A DNA stretch of 64,000 nucleotides from Acidovorax sp. NB1 (GCF_005405905.1 NZ_BJHU01000026.1:205108-269107); one strand, 5' to 3'; numbered from the stretch's first letter, positions 8,346 to 16,978 are shown. Numbers and translations: made by a program. Notes: generated from the sequence alone by a model not told the origin.

Positions 8346-9488
8346 TCAGATCACTTCCAGTTCGGCGTTGAGCGCGCCGGCAGCCTTGATGGCCTGCAGG
8401 ATGGCCAGCAGGTCGCCCGGCGTGGCGCCCAGCGCGTTGAGCGCCTTGACCACGTCGGCCAGCTGGGGCGAGGCGGGCACCTGGATGATGTTGCCCGGCT
8501 CCTGGTTGATGCGGATGTCGCTCTTTTGCTCCACCACCGTCTGCCCCTGCGAGAACGGTGCGGGCTGGCTGATGACGGGAGTTGAACTGATGGTGATGGA
8601 CAGGTTGCCGTGCGCGATGGCGCAGGGGCCGAGTGTGACCGCCTGGTTCAGCACCACCGAGCCGGTGCGGGCGTTGATGACCACCTTGGCGGCGGGCGTC
8701 ATGGCGTCGAGCTGCAGTTCCTCCAGGTCGGCGATGAAGCCCACGCGGGCACCGGGGTCGATGGGTGCACGCACCTGCACGGTGCGGCCGTCCAGCGCGG
8801 TGGCCACGCCATTGCCCAGCTTGGCATTGATGGCCTGCACCACGCGGCGCGCGGTCTGGAAGTCCGAGGCGTTCAGGCCCAGGCTGATGGTGTCGCCCTC
8901 ATTGAGTGGCGTGGGCACGGCGCGCTCGACCTGTGCGCCCTGCGGAACGCGGCCTGCGCTCAGGTGGTTGATCTGCACCTTGCTGCCACCTGCGGATGCG
9001 CCTGCGCCGCCCACCACCACATTGCCCTGGGCCAGCGCATAGATTTCGCCATCGGCGCCGCGCAGCGGCGTGACGATGAGCGTGCCGCCCTTGAGCGACT
9101 TGGCGTTGCCCATGGAGGATACGTTCACATCGATCATCTGCCCGGGCTGGGCAAAGGCAGGCAACTGGGCCGTGACGATCACCGCCGCCACGTTTTTGAG
9201 CTGCAGCTGGTTCGCCGAGCCAGGCGGCAGGCTGATGCCCATCTGCTGCAGGTAGTTGGACATGGCCTGCGTGGTGTAGGGCATCTGCGTGGTCTGGTCG
9301 CCCGTGCCGTCCAGGCCCACGATCAGGCCATAGCCCGTCAGCTGGTTGGATCGCACGCCTTGCACGGCCGCCACTTCCTTGATGCGCAGGGCCTGGGCGG
9401 GCCCGGCCAGGCAGGCGGCCCCCAGGGCCAGCAGCAGCCACAGCGCGCGCACCATGCGCTGCAGGGGGAGGTGGGACAGGGCTTTCAT
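8346..9488 (-). CDS. flgI: flagellar P-ring protein FlgI
   Basis: 380 residues. The basic start MKALSHLPLQRMVRALWLLL followed by ALGAACLAGPAQA is a Sec signal peptide, as expected for a periplasmic ring protein. The mature part begins LRIKEVAAVQGVRSNQLTGYG and contains GLDGTGDQT, both strongly conserved in FlgI. It builds the P-ring around the rod in the peptidoglycan layer. It is separated from flgH by an unusual 428-bp gap filled with repeats, while flgJ follows after only 15 bp. Confidence 0.96.
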   Translation of the reverse strand: MKALSHLPLQRMVRALWLLLALGAACLAGPAQALRIKEVAAVQGVRSNQLTGYGLIVGLDGTGDQTTQMPYTTQAMSNYLQQMGISLPPGSANQLQLKNVAAVIVTAQLPAFAQPGQMIDVNVSSMGNAKSLKGGTLIVTPLRGADGEIYALAQGNVVVGGAGASAGGSKVQINHLSAGRVPQGAQVERAVPTPLNEGDTISLGLNASDFQTARRVVQAINAKLGNGVATALDGRTVQVRAPIDPGARVGFIADLEELQLDAMTPAAKVVINARTGSVVLNQAVTLGPCAIAHGNLSITISSTPVISQPAPFSQGQTVVEQKSDIRINQEPGNIIQVPASPQLADVVKALNALGATPGDLLAILQAIKAAGALNAELEVI

Positions 9489-9642
9489 GGCACCGATTGT
9501 GGGCGGCTCCGCCAGAAACTAAAACCCGAAAAGCAGCCGGTTCACCGGTCTATTGCGTGGGTTTCGGGGCAGGGGAAAGCGGTCGGTACGCCTACTGCGC
9601 GCCGGGCAGGCGCCAGGGCTGTTCTGCTGCGGAAAATATGAG

Positions 9643-9703
9643 AAAAAATGGCCGTTACCGCGCTATCAGTGCGCGTTTATTGCTATAAATAATATAGCAA
9701 TAA
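9643..9703 (+). repeat. dispersed ~50-bp repeat, copy 1 (diverged)
   Basis: An A-run followed by TGGCCGTTACCGCG, then TTATTGCTATAAATAATATA. It aligns with the copy near 26733 over its whole length (shared A-run, GGCCGTT, CGC, GTTxTTGCTAT, TAGCAATA) and more weakly with the other copies. The TATTGCTAT...ATAGCAATA part is itself an inverted repeat. Confidence 0.6.
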
Positions 9704-9758
9704 ACTCAGGCTGATACTGCAGCCACAACCGTCCCAAAGCCCGGTGTCCGTCAAACTG

Positions 9759-9833
9759 GCGCGGCCCCAGCGCGGCCCCAGCGCGGCCCCAGCGCGGGCC
9801 GCCGCGCAAGGGCCGCCCCGCAAGGGCCGCCCC
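9759..9833. repeat. short tandem repeats, 11-bp and 14-bp units
   Basis: Three perfect head-to-tail copies of GCGCGGCCCCA (9759-9791) with a partial fourth, then two perfect copies of GCAAGGGCCGCCCC (9806-9819 and 9820-9833). The array is too short and spacer-free for a CRISPR. It looks like slippage expansion at the edge of a GC-rich intergenic element. Confidence 0.85.
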
Positions 9834-9911
9834 GCCGCGCTGGCGGCGTCCCCCTCCCTTAGCGCGCAGCGCGTGGAGAGAGGGGGAAGGCGCGCTGCGC
9901 CTCAGGGGGTG
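9820..9911 (-). repeat. GC-rich intergenic hairpin element, copy A
   Basis: Begins GCAAGGGCCGCCCCGC and ends CTCAGGGGGTG, 5 bp beyond the flgH stop. Internally CCCCCTCCCTTAGCGCG can pair with the GCG...AGAGGGGG stretch, and GGCGCGCTGCGCC is a second hairpin. The same layout, with matching ends, recurs at 41378-41472 just beyond the fliE stop. On the minus strand it lies directly downstream of flgH and might attenuate transcription; that is inference. Confidence 0.65.
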
Positions 9912-9916
9912 AAACC

Positions 9917-10594
9917 CTAGAACGGCGTGATGGTATTGAAGAACCTGTTCATCCAGCCCATGACCTGGGCTTCGTTCTGGGCGCCTCGGCCCCGGGATTC
10001 GACCCGCACATTGGCAACCTGGGTGGAGTTGACGATGCTGCCCGGCTGCATCACGCGCGGGTCGATGGTGCCCGAGAAGCGCAGCACGTCCACGTTCTGG
10101 TTCACGCCGATCTGCTTCTCGCCGGTCACGACCAGGTGGCCGTTGGGCAACACGTCCACCACCGTGGTGGTGATGGAGCCGGTGAAGGTGTTGGCGCTTT
10201 CGGTGCCGCCCTTGCCAGAGAAGGTGTTTTCCGAGCCCGCGCCCAGCGTGGTGACGTCGCTGAGCGACTTCTTCACGAAGGGCAGGTTGGTGATGCCTGC
10301 CTTGGCTTCGGAAGTGCGGTCCACCGTGGACGAGGACTTCTGGCTGGCCGTGACGTTCTCCACGATATTGATCGTCACGTTGTCGCCCACCATGCGCGCG
10401 CGGCGGTCTTCGAACGCGGGGCGGTAGCTGGCGTTGTGGAACAGGCTGCCAGTGACCGGCGGCGGTGTGCGCGGCGTGGTCGTGGCAATGGGCGGCGGCG
10501 TGGTGGGCAGGATGTCCACGGGCGGCGGCGGCGATAGGGTGGCGCAGCCTGTGGCCAGCAAGGCCAGGGTGGTGGATGCGATCAGGTGCTTCAT
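9917..10594 (-). CDS. flgH: flagellar L-ring lipoprotein FlgH
   Basis: 225 residues from the ATG at 10594, which has AGGAAGG about 8 bp upstream; an in-frame ATG 21 bp further up would add MTRKDTA before the signal peptide and is less likely. The N-terminus MKHLIASTTLALLATGC is a lipoprotein signal with Cys at residue 17. It is followed by a Pro-rich stretch and by VGDNVTINIVENVTASQKSS and IGVNQNVDVLRFSGTIDPR, typical of FlgH. It forms the outer-membrane L-ring. It follows flgG by 20 bp. Confidence 0.95.
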   Translation of the reverse strand: MKHLIASTTLALLATGCATLSPPPPVDILPTTPPPIATTTPRTPPPVTGSLFHNASYRPAFEDRRARMVGDNVTINIVENVTASQKSSSTVDRTSEAKAGITNLPFVKKSLSDVTTLGAGSENTFSGKGGTESANTFTGSITTTVVDVLPNGHLVVTGEKQIGVNQNVDVLRFSGTIDPRVMQPGSIVNSTQVANVRVESRGRGAQNEAQVMGWMNRFFNTITPF

Positions 10595-10614
10595 GGCGGT
10601 GTCCTTCCTGGTCA

Positions 10615-11397
10615 TCACAGCTGCGACAGCTTGGCCAGCATCTGGTCGGAGGTCTGGATGGCCTTGGAATTCATCTCGTAAGCGCGCTGGGTCTGGATCA
10701 TGGTGACCAGTTCTTCCACCACGTTCACGTTGGACGCTTCCAGAAAACCCTGCTTCAGGATGCCCAGGCCGTTGGTGCCGGGTGTGCCCTGCTGGGGCTG
10801 GCCCGAGGCGGCCGATTCCTTGAACAGGTTCTGGCCGATGGGCTCCAGGCCTGCGGGGTTGATGAAGGAGGACATGGCGAGGTTGCCCAGCGGCTGGGGC
10901 TGGGTGTTGCCTGGCACGGTGGCCGACACCACACCGTCTGCGCTGATGCTCACGCTGGTGGCGTTGGCGGGCACGGTGATGCCGTTGGCCACGGGCAGGC
11001 CGCTGGAGTTGACCAGGCGGCCCTGGGCATCGACCTGGAACGAGCCGTCGCGCGTGTAGCCGATGGTGCCGTCGGGCATGGTCACTTCCAGGAAACCGTT
11101 GCCGTTGATGGCCACGTCCAGGTTGTTCTTGGACTCCTGCAGGCTGCCCTGCACGAAGTTGCGGCTGGTGGCCACGGTGCGCACGCCCAGGCCCAGGTGC
11201 AGGCCGGTGGGCAGCTGGTTTTGCTCGGTGGTGTTGGCGCCCACCTGGCGCAGGTTCTGGTAGATCAGGTCTTCGAACACCGCGTTGTTGCGCTTGTAGC
11301 CGGTGGTGGAGACGTTGGCCAGGTTGTGCGAGATGACGTCGAGCTGGGTCTGCTGGGCAGACATGCCGGTCTTGGCGATCCAGAGGGAGTTGATCAT
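10615..11397 (-). CDS. flgG: flagellar distal rod protein FlgG
   Basis: 260 residues, the normal FlgG length. It starts MINSLWIAKTGMSAQQTQLD, followed by VISHNLANVSTTGYKRN, the rod-protein signature, and ends NVVEELVTMIQTQRAYEMNS then KAIQTSDQMLAKLSQL, the conserved D0 helix. It forms the distal rod through the P and L rings. It lies 37 bp after flgF and 20 bp before flgH. Confidence 0.97.
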   Translation of the reverse strand: MINSLWIAKTGMSAQQTQLDVISHNLANVSTTGYKRNNAVFEDLIYQNLRQVGANTTEQNQLPTGLHLGLGVRTVATSRNFVQGSLQESKNNLDVAINGNGFLEVTMPDGTIGYTRDGSFQVDAQGRLVNSSGLPVANGITVPANATSVSISADGVVSATVPGNTQPQPLGNLAMSSFINPAGLEPIGQNLFKESAASGQPQQGTPGTNGLGILKQGFLEASNVNVVEELVTMIQTQRAYEMNSKAIQTSDQMLAKLSQL

Positions 11398-11434
11398 GGT
11401 GCTTCCTTTTGGCGTGGCAGCGCGGGGCGTGGCC

Positions 11435-12175
11435 TCAGCCGTTCATGCTCAGCAACTGGCTGGCGGTCTTGTCGTTGGTCTCGGCGGTCTGCAGCAGGCG
11501 CATCTGTTGCTCGAACTGGCGTGCTGCGGCAATCATCCCCACCATGCTTTCCACGGGGTTCACGTTGGAGCCTTCCAGCGCACCCGACAGCATGCGGGCG
11601 TTGGCATCGTTAGGCATGGGATCGCCCGATGCGGTGCGGAACAGGCCGTCGTCGCCGCGCTTGAGCGGGTCTTCGGCCGTGGGGGTGGCGAGCTTCAGGC
11701 GGCCAATCGCCTGCGCGGGCTGGCCGGCGGTCTTGGCGGTGATGGTGCCGTCGGAGCCCAGCGAGACATCCGCCCCCGGGGGGACGTCGATGGGGGCGCC
11801 GCCGTCGGACAGCACCGGCAGCCCGGTGGGGGTCAGGAGCTGGCCGCCCGCCGACACCTCGAAGCTGCCTGCGCGGGTGTAAGCCTCGATGCCGTCCAGG
11901 CCCTGCACGGCGAACCAGGCGTTGCCTGCGGCCATCGCATCGAGGTTGCGGCCTGTGCGCTGCACGGGGCCGGGGGTGTTGACGTAGCCCGAAGTGGCCT
12001 CCAGCGCAAACACCCGGGTCTTGGCGCCGTCGCCCTGCAGCGGCACGGACCGGAAGGTGGACATCTCGGCGCGGAACCCGCCCGTGGACGCGTTGGCCAG
12101 GTTGTTGGACAGCACGGCCTGCCGGTGGGCAGCAGCGTTTGCGCCCGTCATCGCGGTGTAGATGATGCGGTCCAT
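11435..12175 (-). CDS. flgF: flagellar proximal rod protein FlgF
   Basis: 246 residues. It begins MDRIIYTAMTGANAAAHRQA, then LSNNLANASTGGFRAE, and ends LEGSNVNPVESMVGMIAAAR; this is the FlgF pattern and is distinct from FlgG by the MDRxIY start. It is part of the proximal rod and exported through the flagellar type III system. It lies between flgE (49 bp) and flgG (37 bp). Confidence 0.95.
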   Translation of the reverse strand: MDRIIYTAMTGANAAAHRQAVLSNNLANASTGGFRAEMSTFRSVPLQGDGAKTRVFALEATSGYVNTPGPVQRTGRNLDAMAAGNAWFAVQGLDGIEAYTRAGSFEVSAGGQLLTPTGLPVLSDGGAPIDVPPGADVSLGSDGTITAKTAGQPAQAIGRLKLATPTAEDPLKRGDDGLFRTASGDPMPNDANARMLSGALEGSNVNPVESMVGMIAAARQFEQQMRLLQTAETNDKTASQLLSMNG

Positions 12176-12224
12176 GGGGGCTCTCCGGGGTCCAGGGTGG
12201 GGTCAGTGAAGGTTCAGGAGCAGA

Positions 12225-13505
12225 TCAGCGCAGGTTCACCAGGGTGGACATCACCTGGTCTTGCGTCTTGATGGTCTGGGCGTTGGCCTGGTAGGCGCGC
12301 TGGGCGGTCATCATGTTGACCAGCTCCGCCGTGAGGTCCACGTTGGAGTCTTCCAGCGCCCCCGAGCGCAGCGAGCCGAAGTTGCCATCGGTGGCGGTGC
12401 CCGCCACGGGCTGGCCCGATTCGAACGTGGCCACCCAGTTGTTGCTGCCCACCGAGGCCAGGCCCTGCGTGTTGCGGAAGCTCGACAGCGCGAGCTGGCC
12501 TTCGGCACGGGTCACACCGTTGGAGTAACGGGTCATGATCATCCCGTTGTTCTCGATGTTGATGCCGGTGAGCTCGCCCGAGGTGTAGCCGTCCTGGCTC
12601 AGATTGGACACGGCGAACTTGGTGCCGAACTGCGTCACCTTGTCCAGGCTCACGTCCACCGTGTAGGTGGGCAGGTTGTTGGGGTTGGGCGGCGTCGGGT
12701 TGACGGTGAGCGGCAGCGAGAAGCCTGTGGCGGGCGGTGTTGCCACCGGGCCAGTGATGGCGCCGTTGTTGTCAAACGTGATCTGGCCGATGGGCGTGGC
12801 CACCACCGGAGGCACAGCCGTGGGGTCGTCCAGTGCGTCGTATACGTCCCAGGTGTTGTCGGTGGCAGTCTTCTGGAAATACAGGCTCACCGGTTTGGCC
12901 ACGCCCTGGCTGTCGAATACGTTGATCGAGGTGCCATAGGTAGCGCGGGGGGTGGCCGGGATGGGCGGCGTGGCCGCCGGGTCGCCAGCAGCATCTGTGG
13001 CGCGGGCGTCCAGATTGAAAGCCGCAGTGATTTTTGTGGTCTGCTTGGCAGGGATGGGTTCAGCGGTGGGGAACACCATGGGGATGGGGTCTGTGCCTGT
13101 GCGCAGGCCGGTGACTGGATCCACCGGGTAGCCCATCACCGAAGCGTTGTCGTTGGTGATCATGTTGCCTTCCTTGTCCAGCTTGAAGTTGCCGGAGCGG
13201 GTGTAGGCAGGCGTGCCATCGGGCAGCGTGAGCGTGAAGAAACCGTTGCCGTTGATGGCCACGTCCAGGCTGTTGCCGGTGATCGTGAGGTTGCCCTGGG
13301 TGAACTGCTGCGCCACAGCAGCCACTTCCACGCCGATGCCTGCATTGGAGCCCCCTGCAGAGCCGATGGCGGAAGCCACCATTTCGGCAAACTCGGCCCG
13401 CGAGGCCTTGAACCCGACGGTGTTGGAGTTGGCAATGTTGTGCCCGATGACGTCGAGGTTTTTGCTGGCGGCATTCAAGCCCGACAGGCCTTGCTGGAAA
13501 CTCAT
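12225..13505 (-). CDS. flgE: flagellar hook protein FlgE
   Basis: 426 residues from the ATG at 13505 (MSFQQGLSGLNAASKNLDV); the reading frame stays open upstream into flgD but that extension is not FlgE-like. Residues 20-40 carry IGHNIANSNTVGFKASRAEF. The C-terminus reads ALEDSNVDLTAELVNMMTAQ then RAYQANAQTIKTQDQVMSTL, the conserved D0 helix. The middle has Pro/Ala-rich variable loops (about 185-290). It polymerises into the hook under control of FlgD and FliK. It lies 38 bp after flgD. Confidence 0.96.
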   Translation of the reverse strand: MSFQQGLSGLNAASKNLDVIGHNIANSNTVGFKASRAEFAEMVASAIGSAGGSNAGIGVEVAAVAQQFTQGNLTITGNSLDVAINGNGFFTLTLPDGTPAYTRSGNFKLDKEGNMITNDNASVMGYPVDPVTGLRTGTDPIPMVFPTAEPIPAKQTTKITAAFNLDARATDAAGDPAATPPIPATPRATYGTSINVFDSQGVAKPVSLYFQKTATDNTWDVYDALDDPTAVPPVVATPIGQITFDNNGAITGPVATPPATGFSLPLTVNPTPPNPNNLPTYTVDVSLDKVTQFGTKFAVSNLSQDGYTSGELTGINIENNGMIMTRYSNGVTRAEGQLALSSFRNTQGLASVGSNNWVATFESGQPVAGTATDGNFGSLRSGALEDSNVDLTAELVNMMTAQRAYQANAQTIKTQDQVMSTLVNLR

Positions 13506-13543
13506 GGTGTTCTCCTGATGGGGGCGAAAGGTTTCGGGCCGGG

Positions 13544-14194
13544 TTAGACCAGGGCCTTGATCTGGCTGTAGTTGATGGTTTTGCCGTTGGCCAGCGTCAG
13601 CTTGAGCTGGCCGTCTTCGGCGCCTGCGGCCGTGACCTTGGACAGGGCCAGCGCCGTGCTCGACAGCTTGGTGGAGCCGTTGACCGCCGTGACACGGAAC
13701 TGCAGCGCATCGGTGGAGCCGGTGTACTTGCTGGCATCCCACTCGAAGGTGTGGCGGCCCGCCGCCTTTGCGCCCAGGTCGATGGTGTCCACCACCTGGC
13801 CACCGGCGGTGGTGACCTCGATCTTCACGTTGGTGGCGGCCGACGGCAGCTCGAAGCCGCCCTTGCCCGCCTTGTCGGCCACGGCGAGGCTGGAGCCCTC
13901 GGTCATTACGTTGCGCCCGATGAGTGCCGTGCCCTGCATCACCTGCAGCGAGTTGAACTGCTCGGCCATGCTCTGCATGGTCTGATTGAGCTGCTGGATG
14001 CCCGTCACGGTGTTGATCTGCGCGATCTGCGAGGTCATCTGGGCGTTGTCCAGCGGGTTCATCGGATCCTGGTTGTTCAGCTGCGCGACCAGCAGCTTGA
14101 GGAACCGGTCCTGCGCGGCGGCGGGGTCGTTGGCGTTGGCCTTGGTGTTGGTCGAATCCGTGACCGTGGGGGCATTGGTGGCGCCGAGAATCAT
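13544..14194 (-). CDS. flgD: hook assembly scaffold protein FlgD
   Basis: 216 residues. The conserved N-terminal block QDRFLKLLVAQLNNQDPMNP (about 28-47) followed by LDNAQMTSQIAQINTVTGIQ is diagnostic of FlgD. Residues about 105-190 fit the FlgD tudor/FnIII-like domain (VKIEVTTAGGQVVDTIDLG, HTFEWDASKY). FlgD caps the growing hook and is removed at completion. It lies between flgC (18 bp) and flgE (38 bp). Confidence 0.95.
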   Translation of the reverse strand: MILGATNAPTVTDSTNTKANANDPAAAQDRFLKLLVAQLNNQDPMNPLDNAQMTSQIAQINTVTGIQQLNQTMQSMAEQFNSLQVMQGTALIGRNVMTEGSSLAVADKAGKGGFELPSAATNVKIEVTTAGGQVVDTIDLGAKAAGRHTFEWDASKYTGSTDALQFRVTAVNGSTKLSSTALALSKVTAAGAEDGQLKLTLANGKTINYSQIKALV

Positions 14195-14212
14195 GGTGGT
14201 GTCTCCCTGGAG

Positions 14213-14617
14213 TTACTGACCCATCTGCAGGGTCTTGAGGAGCAGCGACTTGGCCGTGTTCATGACCTCGACGTTGTTCTGGTAAGAGCGCGAGGCCGAG
14301 ATCATGTTGACCATCTCTTCCACCGCGTTCACGTTCGAATGTGTGACATAGCCCTGCTCGTCAGCCGACGGGTGGCTGGGGTCGTGCACCCGGCGGCCGG
14401 GCACATTGCTTTCGCTCATCCCGCTCACGCGCACGCCAGCGGCGCTTTCGGCGCCCATGGTTGCGGTCTGGAACACCAGCTGGCGCGCTTTGTACGCCTT
14501 GCCGTCGGGGCCCGCCACGGCATCGACGTTGGCCAGGTTGCTGGCCACCACGTTGAGCCGCTGCGACTGCGCACTGATGGCGCTGCCGGAGACGTTGAAG
14601 ATGGAGAACATGGACAT
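14213..14617 (-). CDS. flgC: flagellar proximal rod protein FlgC
   Basis: 134 residues, typical for FlgC. MSMFSIFNVSGSAISAQSQR then LNVVASNLANVDAV is the rod signature, and VNAVEEMVNMISASRSYQNN plus VEVMNTAKSLLLKTLQMGQ is the FlgC C-terminus. It forms the proximal rod with FlgB and FlgF. It lies 33 bp after flgB. Confidence 0.96.
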   Translation of the reverse strand: MSMFSIFNVSGSAISAQSQRLNVVASNLANVDAVAGPDGKAYKARQLVFQTATMGAESAAGVRVSGMSESNVPGRRVHDPSHPSADEQGYVTHSNVNAVEEMVNMISASRSYQNNVEVMNTAKSLLLKTLQMGQ

Positions 14618-14650
14618 GGTGTGGCTCGCTTTCTGGGCTGCGCGGCTGGC

Positions 14651-15124
14651 TTACTGGCCCTGGATGGCGCTGAGCATGGTTTTGGCGCCGCCGTTGATGA
14701 AGCGCAGCGTGGCTTCGTACCGCACGGAGTTGTCCACGAAGTTCGCGCGTTCGCGGTCCAGGTCCACAGAGTTGTTGTCCAGGCTGGGCTGCGTCTGCAC
14801 GGCATAGCCCAGCGCGCCCTGTCGGTCGATGCTGGCGGTGGTGGCCACGGTGGGTAAGGGCATGTGGCGCGGGTCGGTGGTGCCCGCCGTGCCATGCGAT
14901 CCGCTGGCGGCCAGGCGGGTCACGCCCGAACCCGTGCCCGTTCCCGAACCAGAAGATCCGATGCCCGTGGCTTCACGCAGGGCATCTCCAAACTTGAAGT
15001 CGCGCGCTACGTAGCCGGGCGTGTCGGCGTTGGCAATGTTGCTGGCGATGGCGCGCTGGCGTTCCGCACGCAGCACCAGGGCGTTGCTGTGAAAACTCAG
15101 CTGGTTGGTCATCTTGTCAAGCAT
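14651..15124 (-). CDS. flgB: flagellar proximal rod protein FlgB
   Basis: 157 residues from the ATG at 15124 (MLDKMTNQLSFHSNAL), preceded by GAGG 6 bp upstream; an extra eight upstream in-frame codons lack support. AIASNIANADTPGYVARDF is the conserved rod motif and NSVDLDRERANFVDNSVRYE then ATLRFINGG the FlgB C-terminus. A Gly/Ser/Thr-rich loop (about 60-75) is unusual but harmless. It is the first gene of the flgBCDEFGHIJKL operon and is divergent from flgA across a 222-bp gap in which I could not identify a convincing promoter motif. Confidence 0.95.
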   Translation of the reverse strand: MLDKMTNQLSFHSNALVLRAERQRAIASNIANADTPGYVARDFKFGDALREATGIGSSGSGTGTGSGVTRLAASGSHGTAGTTDPRHMPLPTVATTASIDRQGALGYAVQTQPSLDNNSVDLDRERANFVDNSVRYEATLRFINGGAKTMLSAIQGQ

Positions 15125-15346
15125 GTTTGCCTCACACCGTGGTTGCAAAGTCGCCAGCCCCAGGGGCTTTTTTGGCGTTGCCTGATTATGGAAACCGCCG
15201 CTTCTTTCTAAAGCGCGAAGAGCGTGGAAATGGATGGGCAGTTCCGGGTTTTGGGCGGGCGTCGCCTGCCTATAGTTCCTGGTGTGAAATGGCCCTTGCC
15301 CCCGGTGGGTCGGCCATGCAATGCCACCCGATGCCCAGGAGGCCCC

Positions 15347-16144
15347 ATGTCCATCCGCCCCCGTTTCTTGTCGTCCCGCTCCGCTGCATTTGTTCGCGCC
15401 CCCGCGCGGCGCCGTGCCGGTGCGGCTTGGTGGGCCCTGTGCCTCGTGATGCTGGGGGGCTGGGCCTTGGGCGCAGGCGGTGCTGCGCAGGCCCAGGCGG
15501 CGGGGGATCCGCCGGCAGACCTGGGGCCCCTGACCCAGCGCTGGCTGGATGACACCCTGGCGCGCAGCGCACCCACCGGTCTGCCCTTGCGCATGGAAGT
15601 GAGCGTTGGCTCACTGGATTCGCGTTTGCGGCTAGCGCCTTGCGCACGCGTGGAGCCCTACCTGCCCGCCGGGTCCCGTCTGTGGGGGCGTACCCGCCTG
15701 GGGCTGCGATGTGTGGAGGGCGCCACCGCCTGGAACGTGTTTCTGCCGGTCACCATCAAGGCGTTTGGCCCGGCATGGGTGCTGACCGGCAATGTGGCGC
15801 CTGGTGCGGTCCTCACTGCCAACGACGCCACCGAGGCCGAGGTGGACTGGGCCGCCGAAACCGCACCGGTGATGGCCAATCCGGATCACTGGGTGGGGCA
15901 GGTGGCCGCGCGCCAGCTGGTGGCGGGCCAGGCCTTGCGCCAGAGCATGGTGCGGGCCCCCCAGCTGTTCCGCGCGGGGGCCCAGGTGAAAGTGGTGGCC
16001 CAGGGGCCTGGTTATGCAGTCACGTCGGCAGGGCAGGCGCTGTCTGCAGGTGCTGTGGGGCAAACTGTGCGCATCCGCATGGATAATGGTCGGATCGTTA
16101 GCGGAATTGTCAATGAAGGTGGGACAGTGGACGTCACTCTTTAA
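15347..16144 (+). CDS. flgA: P-ring assembly chaperone FlgA
   Basis: 265 residues from the ATG at 15347 (MSIRPRFLSSRS), chosen because AGGAGG lies 6 bp upstream. An Arg-rich start and a hydrophobic run (about 25-50, ending AQAQA) form a long signal peptide. The mature part contains LRMEVSVGSLDSRLRLAPCA, WVGQVAARQLVAGQALRQSM and a C-terminal AGAVGQTVRIRMDNGRIVSG, typical of the SAF/FlgA domains. It acts in the periplasm to help FlgI form the P-ring. It heads a plus-strand group flgA-flgM-flgN divergent from flgB. Confidence 0.93.
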   Translation: MSIRPRFLSSRSAAFVRAPARRRAGAAWWALCLVMLGGWALGAGGAAQAQAAGDPPADLGPLTQRWLDDTLARSAPTGLPLRMEVSVGSLDSRLRLAPCARVEPYLPAGSRLWGRTRLGLRCVEGATAWNVFLPVTIKAFGPAWVLTGNVAPGAVLTANDATEAEVDWAAETAPVMANPDHWVGQVAARQLVAGQALRQSMVRAPQLFRAGAQVKVVAQGPGYAVTSAGQALSAGAVGQTVRIRMDNGRIVSGIVNEGGTVDVTL

Positions 16145-16166
16145 TGACGCCTCGGTGATAAATGGC

Positions 16167-16193
16167 TAAAGTCCGGGCCAAACGGGTCGAAAA
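16167..16193 (+). promoter_or_regulatory. sigma-28 (FliA) promoter for flgM
   Basis: TAAAGTCC (16167-16174), exactly 11 bp, then GTCGAAAA (16186-16193). The known FliA consensus is TAAAGTTT-N11-GCCGATAA, so 12 of 16 positions match with ideal spacing. It starts 23 bp after the flgA stop and 45 bp before the flgM ATG. This lets flgMN be re-expressed late, as in enterics. Confidence 0.8.
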
Positions 16194-16237
16194 CATTGCT
16201 ACTGTGCCCCACATCATGCGGGGTGGTGGAGAGAGCG

Positions 16238-16561
16238 ATGAAGATAGGTCAAAAACCGGAACTCCCGGGCGCATTGGCGCAGACGGGGCTTGCCAAGCAA
16301 GCCAAAAGTCCTGCCAGCGCTGCTGAAGGAGCAACCAAAGACGCCCTGGCTGCTGCGTCCACCGCCGGTGTGCCCGTCACGGTCTCCATCGCCGCCCAAA
16401 GCCTGAATCCCGCCTCCCGCGTGGCAGGGGATTTTGATGCGGGCAAGGTCAAGGCCGTTCGCGCTGCCATTGAAAAAGGTACGTTCTCCGTCGATGCTGA
16501 GGCCATCGCCGACAAGTTGTTGTCCAACGCCCAGGAGATCCTGACCCGTTCGCGGGGTTGA
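16238..16561 (+). CDS. flgM: anti-sigma-28 factor FlgM
   Basis: 107 residues from the ATG at 16238 (MKIGQKPELPGALAQTG), with a purine-rich GGTGGAGAGAG upstream. The C-terminal half holds the FliA-binding region: FDAGKVKAVRAAIEKGTFSV then DAEAIADKLLSNAQEIL. FlgM holds FliA inactive until the hook is finished and then leaves through the export gate. A sigma-28 promoter directly precedes it, giving the usual feedback loop. flgN follows after 42 bp. Confidence 0.93.
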   Translation: MKIGQKPELPGALAQTGLAKQAKSPASAAEGATKDALAAASTAGVPVTVSIAAQSLNPASRVAGDFDAGKVKAVRAAIEKGTFSVDAEAIADKLLSNAQEILTRSRG

Positions 16562-16603
16562 GCCCCACTTGGCAGGCTGGCGCGATCCATCGCACAATGC
16601 GCC

Positions 16604-16978
16604 ATGTCGCTGGAAGAATCCCTCTCGGCTGTCGAACAGCTGATCGATAAAGTCTCCGCCGCTCTTCTCGCGGCAGATCACTCCTCCCTGGAACAACACA
16701 GTGTGGCCCTGCGTGACGCAGCGGCCCAGTTTGCGCGTGTGCTGGAGCAATCCGCTGCGCAGAGGCTGCCTTTGCCTGCGGCGGCGCAGAAGCGGGTGGC
16801 GGCCATCGGCGACATGCTGGTGGTGCAGCGCGAGAACCTGGCACGCCTGTCGGGGGTGACGGACCGCCAGGTAGCGGGCCTGTTGCCACCCTCCAATGCC
16901 GCATCGACCTACGGAGACGGGTTGTCAACGCGCGCGGCCAAGCCAGGCGTGGCGCGTATCTACCGTTCTGCTGGCTGA
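16604..16978 (+). CDS. flgN: FlgK/FlgL export chaperone FlgN
   Basis: 124 residues, mostly helical, starting MSLEESLSAVEQLIDKVSAA. The body has LEQHSVALRDAAAQFARVLE and AAIGDMLVVQRENLARLSGV, consistent with the FlgN fold. In the family it keeps the hook-associated proteins FlgK and FlgL export-competent in the cytoplasm. The position directly after flgM is the standard one. Sequence conservation in the family is low, so part of the confidence rests on context. Confidence 0.88.
   Translation: MSLEESLSAVEQLIDKVSAALLAADHSSLEQHSVALRDAAAQFARVLEQSAAQRLPLPAAAQKRVAAIGDMLVVQRENLARLSGVTDRQVAGLLPPSNAASTYGDGLSTRAAKPGVARIYRSAG

Larger units (their letters stand above)
9489..9916. other. 428-bp repeat-rich gap between flgH and flgI
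   Basis: No supported gene. From right to left on the operon strand it holds a GC-rich hairpin element, a short tandem array, and one copy of the roughly 50-bp dispersed repeat (each listed separately). The other spaces between flg genes here are 15-49 bp, so this gap is an insertion of repeated DNA into an otherwise compact operon and may separate flgI-J-K-L expression from flgB-H. Confidence 0.7.

Noticed and set aside
9759..9833. Tandem units considered as a CRISPR or attachment site
   Set aside because: Units of 11 and 14 bp are contiguous without spacers and no cas or integrase genes are nearby.
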